From Tenrec ecaudatus (lineage: Eukaryota > Chordata > Mammalia > Afrosoricida > Tenrecidae), in the NCBI RefSeq assembly GCF_050624435.1, contig NW_027459221.1:186001-250000 (forward strand): a stretch of 64,000 nucleotides of DNA, written 5' to 3'. The position numbers were made by a program, and so were the translations under genes. A model generated the notes under the pieces. That model worked only from the letters and a program-made list of their open reading frames with translations. It searched no databases and was not told the DNA's origin. Below, piece by piece: positions 58,305 to 64,000 of the stretch (the stretch's first letter is position 1; the number at the start of each line of letters is the position of its first letter).

Positions 58305-58485
58305 TACTTACAGGAATACCAGCAACCAATTGCCATTGAGTCAACTCGCACTCATGGAGAGCCCAAGTGTGTTAGAGAAGTCCGGTCCCTAGAGTTTTCC
58401 ATGTCTGGGGTGGGTTTTTTCCAGAGGCATATCACCAGGCCCTTCTTGGAAGGCACCTCTGGGTGAACTCAAACCTTTAACCCAT
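58305..58485 (-). mobile_element. AfroSINE-related tail (S3 copy)
   Basis: Inverted counterpart of 17,815-17,995. Confidence 0.4.
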
Positions 58486-59059
58486 AGTTCGCAGCCTAGC
58501 TCATGAACAACACCATCCAAGGACTGTACAGTTCCTTGCAAATGGTCACCTGCAGTAGATGATCCAAGGTCAAGTAACTGCCTGAGAAACATCAACCAGA
58601 GGAAAGCAGAGTGAACCCCAGGGTTCTTGGGAAGAGGGCCAGAGAGAGAAAAAGGAGAAAACAGCTTTCTTGGGACATCAGAAAGGAAAGGACTCCACTT
58701 AGTGGATGCCATAGAACAATCCCAAGCCAAGCATGGGTGAGAAACAGACCCCACCCAAACCCAGCGGGCTGGATTCTGTCCCCAAGTATTGAACACCAGA
58801 CATGGATATGACAGAGCCGCTAGTCGTCCTTGAAAAGAAAATGTTTGCCCATTGTCTGGTAGTTTTGCAGCATTTGAACAACCAGGCCTCTGCTGCCTCT
58901 TCTGGCCTGAAATATAATTGCAGCCATAACCGCCCAGCGTTTCAATGGGTAGAACTCCCTGGGGAGGGCTAACTACCCAAATCATTTGGGAGATCATTTT
59001 AGGATTGTCCAGGAGATCTTTGGCTGTGTCTATTATATGAACTATGGTGTCGTTTTTTT

Positions 59060-60445
59060 TTAAAAAAGAAACTTTTTATTGTAAGGTGGGATAAGATTGA
59101 CAGAGAAAATCAGCTTTGCACATAACAATTTATACTCGTTTTTTTATGTGACATTGATGACAATCTCCTGCAATGTAATATCACTCATGCCATTGAAACT
59201 CTGCTTCCTGTTTTCATTCACCCTTCTCCCCAAACCTTGCCTGCCTTTTGAATTTGGCCTTGGGCAAATACTGCCTATTAGCTTTTGAATGGTTGATGGT
59301 TCTGAGGAATGTGTGCTCCTCAGTGCTATGATTCATTTTGGTGTAGTTGTTCTTATCAGGTGCCATTGAGCCAGTTGCAACCCACATTGACCCTATGCCA
59401 AACAGAAAGAATCACTACCTAGCCCTGAATTATTCTCCTAATTGTTCCCAAGCTTGAGCCCCTTGTTTCAGTCACTGTCAATCCATCTCCTTAAGGGGCT
59501 TCCTCTCTTTCACTGTCCCTCTACTTCACCTGGCATGATGTCCTTCTCCAGGGACTAGTCTCTCTTAGTAACATGACCAAAGTATGTGAGAGGAAGTCTC
59601 ACCATCCTTGCCTTTAAGGAGCCCTCTGACCATACTTCTTCTAAGACAGATCTGTTTGTTCCCTTGGCAGTCCATGTTACTTTCAATATTCTTCACCAGC
59701 ACCACAATTCAAACATATCAATTCTTCTTCAGCCTTCCTTATTCAATGTCTGACTTTCACATACTTATGAGGCAATTTAAATTACTATGGCTTGGGTAAG
59801 GTGCACCTTAGTCCTCAAAGTAACATCCTTGCTTTTTAGCACTCTACAGACGTATTGTGCACCAAATGTATCCATATGCAATGCGTCATTTGATCTCATG
59901 ATTGCAGCTTCCAAGAGCATTGATTATAGACCTCATCAAGACAAAAATCCGTGACAACTTCAACAAATAACAACAAATTAAAAAAACAACAAACTTCTCC
60001 ATTTATCATGGTACCTATTGATCAAGTTGTGAGGATGTGTGTCTTCTTGACATTGAGTTGTAATCCATACTAAGGGCTGCAACCTTTGATTCTCATAAGG
60101 TTCACTTTATAAACCTGTCTATTTTTCAGGGGGTGGAATTCAGTTCCAGACCTGAAGGGTGATGAAGGACCATAGTAGTGGGGATTTCTCTAGTCTATCT
60201 AACCAATAAATCTCATCTTTTATCATTATTATTATTACTATTGGTAGTAGTAGTATGACTTTCAGTTTTCTTACACATTACTCCCTACTCTATCTAGGAT
60301 CATGTACCATGATCCCTTTCAGAGCAGCTGTTTGTGATAGGCAGGCACCATTTAGTTCTTCTGACCTTAGCATCATAGAGGCTGAGGTACGCATAGTCCA
60401 TTACTGATTTGGACTAATTGTTGCCAGGCATCTTGATTTTATTCA
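59060..60445 (-). mobile_element. L1-like family B element with nested RTE (S3 copy)
   Basis: Inverted counterpart of 15,850-17,228, including the nested RTE fragment at about 59,340-60,080. The nesting therefore predates the S1/S3 duplication. Confidence 0.5.
59340..60080 (-). mobile_element. RTE LINE 3' fragment (S3 copy)
   Basis: Inverted counterpart of 16,200-16,955. Starts 'gttcttatcaggtgccattg' and runs to the region just after YADDT. Confidence 0.75.
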
Positions 60446-60970
60446 CTGTTATTTGCTCCAGACAGGGTGCAATAGTTTATTGTGCCAGCCTGGCCGATAA
60501 ACACAAGTAGGATTAATCGAAGGGCAGAGGGATAAATGGCTTCGTGAGCCTTGCCTTGCTTGTACTGTGCCTCAATTTAAAGGGGTACACTACCTGTGGG
60601 ATGCCTAGCTTGTGGACTGTGTCGCTGTAAGTTGAGGTCCATTTAATCCCACAGGATTGGTATGTTCATCTCTGGAGCTGGGGACCGACAGTTGGTGACA
60701 GTTGGTGACTTGCCTTGCTGTTTGCTGCCTGGGTATATATAGCCCAGCTCTCTCTACAGAAAGGGACTGGCAACTGGCGGCTCTCAAGCCTTAAAGGACT
60801 GCTAGTGTCTCACTGTTTTATAATTTCACTGTTAGTTTCTTGTGTTATCTATCTGTATATAATTTCGTGGTTCATTTCTTGTATTGTATATCTAGCTTTA
60901 TAAATATATGTATATATAATTACTAGCAATATGGTTTTGTCTCTCTAGAGAACCCTGTCCAACACATAGG
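60445..60970 (+). mobile_element. LTR-like element with TATA box (S3 copy)
   Basis: Inverted counterpart of 15,325-15,850. In this orientation the TATA-like 'ggtatatatagcccag' reads on the plus strand at about 60,732. Confidence 0.35.
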
Positions 60971-61769
60971 GTGAGACCAAGAACCAACATTTAGTTTGCT
61001 ACTCACTAGCTTTTGAAGACCCCAGTCACTTCCCTGATGGATACAGAACATTGTCTTTGTGAGCTAGTTTGTACCAATTGATCTTGAGGTCTCTCAGAGC
61101 TTTGTTCCTGATCCCCCATATTTAGGACACGCTCCCTCAAGGGGTTTTGTTAGAGCTAAGACATTTTCATAACTATGCCTCCTGGATGCACTATTATATT
61201 CATGGACATATTTATAGTATATGCTAATATGTATATAGAACTATTCTCTGGCAAACCTATATTTATTCATGGGGCTAGTCCCATTCTCCTTCCCACAACT
61301 GCTCAGATTTTGTGGTTTTTCTATCTATTTATCTCTCTAGCTATCCTTGTATGTTATTGTTATTATTGGAGTATTTATCTCTGTTGCCTTTAATGCTTGT
61401 AGTCTACTGAGAAAGGATAGTGTTTTGATGTTCCAAATGTTTCCTCATTTTCTGGGTTACATGACACAAACCAATAGAAGAAGAGAAAAGAAAAAAATTT
61501 AACCCAAGTAATAACATCAACAATAAAACCAATTTAGTCTTTTGGTTAAGAATTAGTCAGACTTTCCCACTCCTAGGCTAACCCTTGAAAGAAAAAGAAT
61601 GAGATAAAAGACCATAGGGAGGAAGAAAGGAGAGTGGGAGGCAAGGGAATAAAGAAAGACGGTGGCAGGGTTGTGTGAACAATTAAGGTGGACCTTCTTT
61701 GATGTGTATTAAAAATAATATTGACTGGCTTTTTCAATACTCACCAAAAATTATTTATATCAATCAAGA

Positions 61770-61990
61770 AAACCTCACTAACCTGGAATCAATTCTGACA
61801 TATAGCAACCCTTTGGACAGAGTATAGAACTGCCCCTGTGGGTTTCCAAGGCTGTAAATCTTTACAGGAGTAGAAAATCTCATCTTTCTCTTGTGGAGTG
61901 GGGGTGGGGAGGGGAGTTTCGAACTTCTGATCTTGCAGTTAGAAGTCCAACTCATAATCTGCTTCACCAACAGGGCTCCTCCTTTCATCA
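61770..61990 (-). mobile_element. AfroSINE (S3 copy)
   Basis: Inverted counterpart of 14,325-14,540, with the longer C-rich stretch shared with S2. Confidence 0.75.
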
Positions 61991-62714
61991 TTAATGTAGA
62001 CTGTTTGACCTTCTTGGCTTACTGGGTTTTATTTTCTCGCTTTGGAAGACATGGTACCAAAATACACACCATTTCCTAGCCCCCCAAAGAATCAAAAGTA
62101 AGCAAAAACAAAACAGGAAAAACTAGCAACCCAATCCAAACCAACTAACCTATTTAGCCATATAGATAAAGGATACTAGTAGCCAACCTCTGAGTTGGGG
62201 CAATAGGGATGGATGGGGACTGTGGTTAAAAGGCACGTGTCAGCTCATCCACAGGGGAAATTCAAATTCTAGCTCCAGACTGTTGTTGCCTTGGGGAAAT
62301 GCAAGGATTTTAAGGCCTGATTTTCTGTTTGTAACTGAGATGCTGAGAATATAAAATTCGATGTGAAATTGTCAACTTTTCAAATATTGGATCACATTAG
62401 TTAAAAACACTTTTCAGGCTGCTCATCATCATACTAGCACATCATTAGGCTAAAATCATATCAAAGACATCTGGTTTGTCCCCTGTGCCCTTTAAGGACA
62501 ACTGAAACATAAGGACGGGAATGTGACATTCATTCTTCCTCTAGACCCTCACCCTTTGCCTCCATTGGCTGGCGTTCATAGAAGAGGCAGACGGTTTTGT
62601 TCAACTTCAGCATAATCAGAGTCCTGAGAGTTAAACACAATACATATATAATTTCATACTAGTTGTTTTAATATTAGCCCAAACAAAATCAACAAAAACC
62701 CAACCCGTTGCTGT

Positions 62715-62895
62715 TATGTTGGTTCTGGCTCCTGAGGACCCCCTGGGTGCCAGTGAGAAACTACACATCACAGGATTCTCAAGCCTGTGGGCTTCTAGAA
62801 GCAGGCCATTAGTTATTTCTTCTGAGGGGTGCAACTGCCCACCTCTTGATACGTTGAGTCCTTAACCATTTGTGCCACCCAGGGTCTCCCAGTCT
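62715..62895 (-). mobile_element. AfroSINE-like, old (S3 copy)
   Basis: Inverted counterpart of 13,420-13,600. Confidence 0.5.
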
Positions 62896-63929
62896 TCGTA
62901 TGTGACCCCCAAATTCCTTGACAGGCTACCTATAGGAAGGTAGAGTCTATGCCCTTTCCCCTTAAATTGGGATGTTTCATGACCTCTGTGACCAATAGAT
63001 TATGGAGAAGATGACACTGTGACATCTAGTTTGGGCAACCCCCTTCCCTCCCCCTAAGTGCTTCACAGCTTCTGAAAAATCCCTTCAAAGATTTCTTCTT
63101 GAGTGCTCACCCTCAGAATGTCCAGCCTCCACGTGATACCTCTCGGGACACTTCTCAGCTCCCAGACACTATGCTGAAAGGAGCCTGAGCCACCTGGAAA
63201 GGCCACGTGGAGACACTCCAACCAACAACCCAGCTAAGCACACAGCTAACGGCAGCTTCTGCTGCCAGCCCTCTGAGTGCACGTGTAGGCACTGGAGTCA
63301 CCAGAGGACCCTGCCCCAGCTCCCATATGACTGCCAACTCATGGGAGACTCCAAGCACGACCCAGTGGCCTCCCAGGAACCACACGATGATGGTCCTTGT
63401 TTGAAGCCACTGCGTTTGGGGAGGGGGTGTTTCTTGCCCAGTCACAGGGATGAGAACCTGTATCTCAACATCATGCAGGTGGGTGAGGGGCCGTCTCTCG
63501 AGCAAGGCAGCCTCCCTTCTTGTCAACTCCTGGGGATTTTTGTTGTTCTTGCCACTGCTGTCACAATTCCCCAGGAGCTAGAGGAAGGCAGGCAGCAGGC
63601 CTCAGGTGGCCAGGAGGCAGGAGCCTCTGTGGGAAGCAGTTACAATGGGAGACATAACCTTAAAGGCAGGATCCTGACTTTACCTTTGCCTCCTGGAGAT
63701 TTGGGGTGCAGAACACCTTTCAAATCCCATCTTCTGTCCAACCCTGATCATACGTCTGTCTTATGTTTGCACACAGGACACAGACTTGTGAACACCCAAA
63801 GAACAGGGTCTGGCGCCAAGAAACCAGCGCCACAAGGAACTGATGTTTCTCCAGCAATGGGGAGGGGTGGGATGAGAGGAAGAAATGAGTACAAATCACT
63901 GGATCAAAACAAGGTGGGGAAAGGGAGAG

Positions 63930-64000
63930 AGTGAAGGAGGGAGACTGTGAGGCTGAAGGGAAAAGGCAGGGAAGGAAAGGAGAAAGGTGGGGGTGGGGAG
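63930..64000 (-). repeat. Polypyrimidine tract, partial (S3 copy)
   Basis: Purine-rich on the plus strand. It is the inverted start of the 12,180-12,440 tract, cut by the window end. Confidence 0.7.

Larger units (their letters stand above)
56243..64000 (-). repeat. Segmental duplication S3 (inverted copy of S1), continues past the window
   Basis: The reverse complement is colinear with about 12,331-20,053. The inner end corresponds to 20,053 in S1 and lies inside an RTE fragment. The outer end at 64,000 corresponds to about 12,331, within the polypyrimidine tract, so the arm is longer than seen. It keeps the 37-bp and 13-bp blocks found in S2 but not in S1. Confidence 0.92.

Noticed and set aside
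58389..58997. 202-codon minus-strand frame
   Set aside because: Its S1 counterpart (17,312-17,758) is only 148 codons, interrupted by a stop. No domain is recognised.

Overview
The window is nuclear DNA from a placental mammal, almost certainly an afrotherian and probably a tenrec. Three things seen in the sequence point there. More than twenty SINE copies have the AfroSINE layout (a 'gccctggtggc..agtggtta' head, a 'gggagaaagatgag' block, a 'ggggcagttct' block and a 'tatgagtc..gactcgatggcag' tail). RTE/BovB-type LINEs share that 3' tail and end in (AAC)n. One short hAT element at 38,599-38,782 has SPIN-like termini; from the literature, SPIN occurs patchily in mammals and, among afrotherians, is reported from tenrec. 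Species identity is inference. No intact protein-coding gene is recognisable. Nearly all long open frames are antisense shadows of repeats or run through TG/CA arrays.

Layout. 1-2,000: AT-rich intergenic DNA with old MIR and AfroSINE copies. 2,035-2,540: the only clear CpG island, with CCAAT and ETS-type motifs and two possible short first exons of an unrecognised gene. 2,640-11,280: dense repeats, namely L1-like 3' ends, a nearly full-length but badly decayed RTE LINE (about 7,085-10,505) and AfroSINEs. 11,240-20,053: segment S1, the first of three related segments. 20,053-39,428: mostly non-duplicated intergenic DNA with more SINEs, an IAP-like solo LTR with a perfect 6-bp target duplication (23,283-23,678), a truncated RTE and the SPIN-like element. 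39,429-43,565: S2, a direct copy of the left 4.1 kb of S1. 43,566-45,686: a TG-rich minisatellite with higher-order structure (array A). 45,687-53,470: a genomic fragment of MAPKBP1 (WD40-repeat JNK-binding scaffold) with introns. 53,471-56,242: array B, the same satellite in the same orientation. 56,243-64,000: S3, an inverted copy of S1 that runs off the window.

The MAPKBP1 fragment holds eleven recognisable consecutive exons (about 500 codons of the N-terminal WD40 region). It lacks the first exons and the whole C-terminal two thirds. It has a mutated splice donor, a +1 frameshift and a lost splice acceptor, so I call it a decayed duplicated pseudogene, not the functional locus.

The most interesting structure is the whole block from 39.4 to 64 kb: an asymmetric inverted repeat (S2 forward, S3 reverse) with a higher-order (TG)n minisatellite at its centre. 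The MAPKBP1 fragment seems to have been inserted into a single satellite unit, because array A stops mid-unit and array B resumes at the complementary point of the unit.
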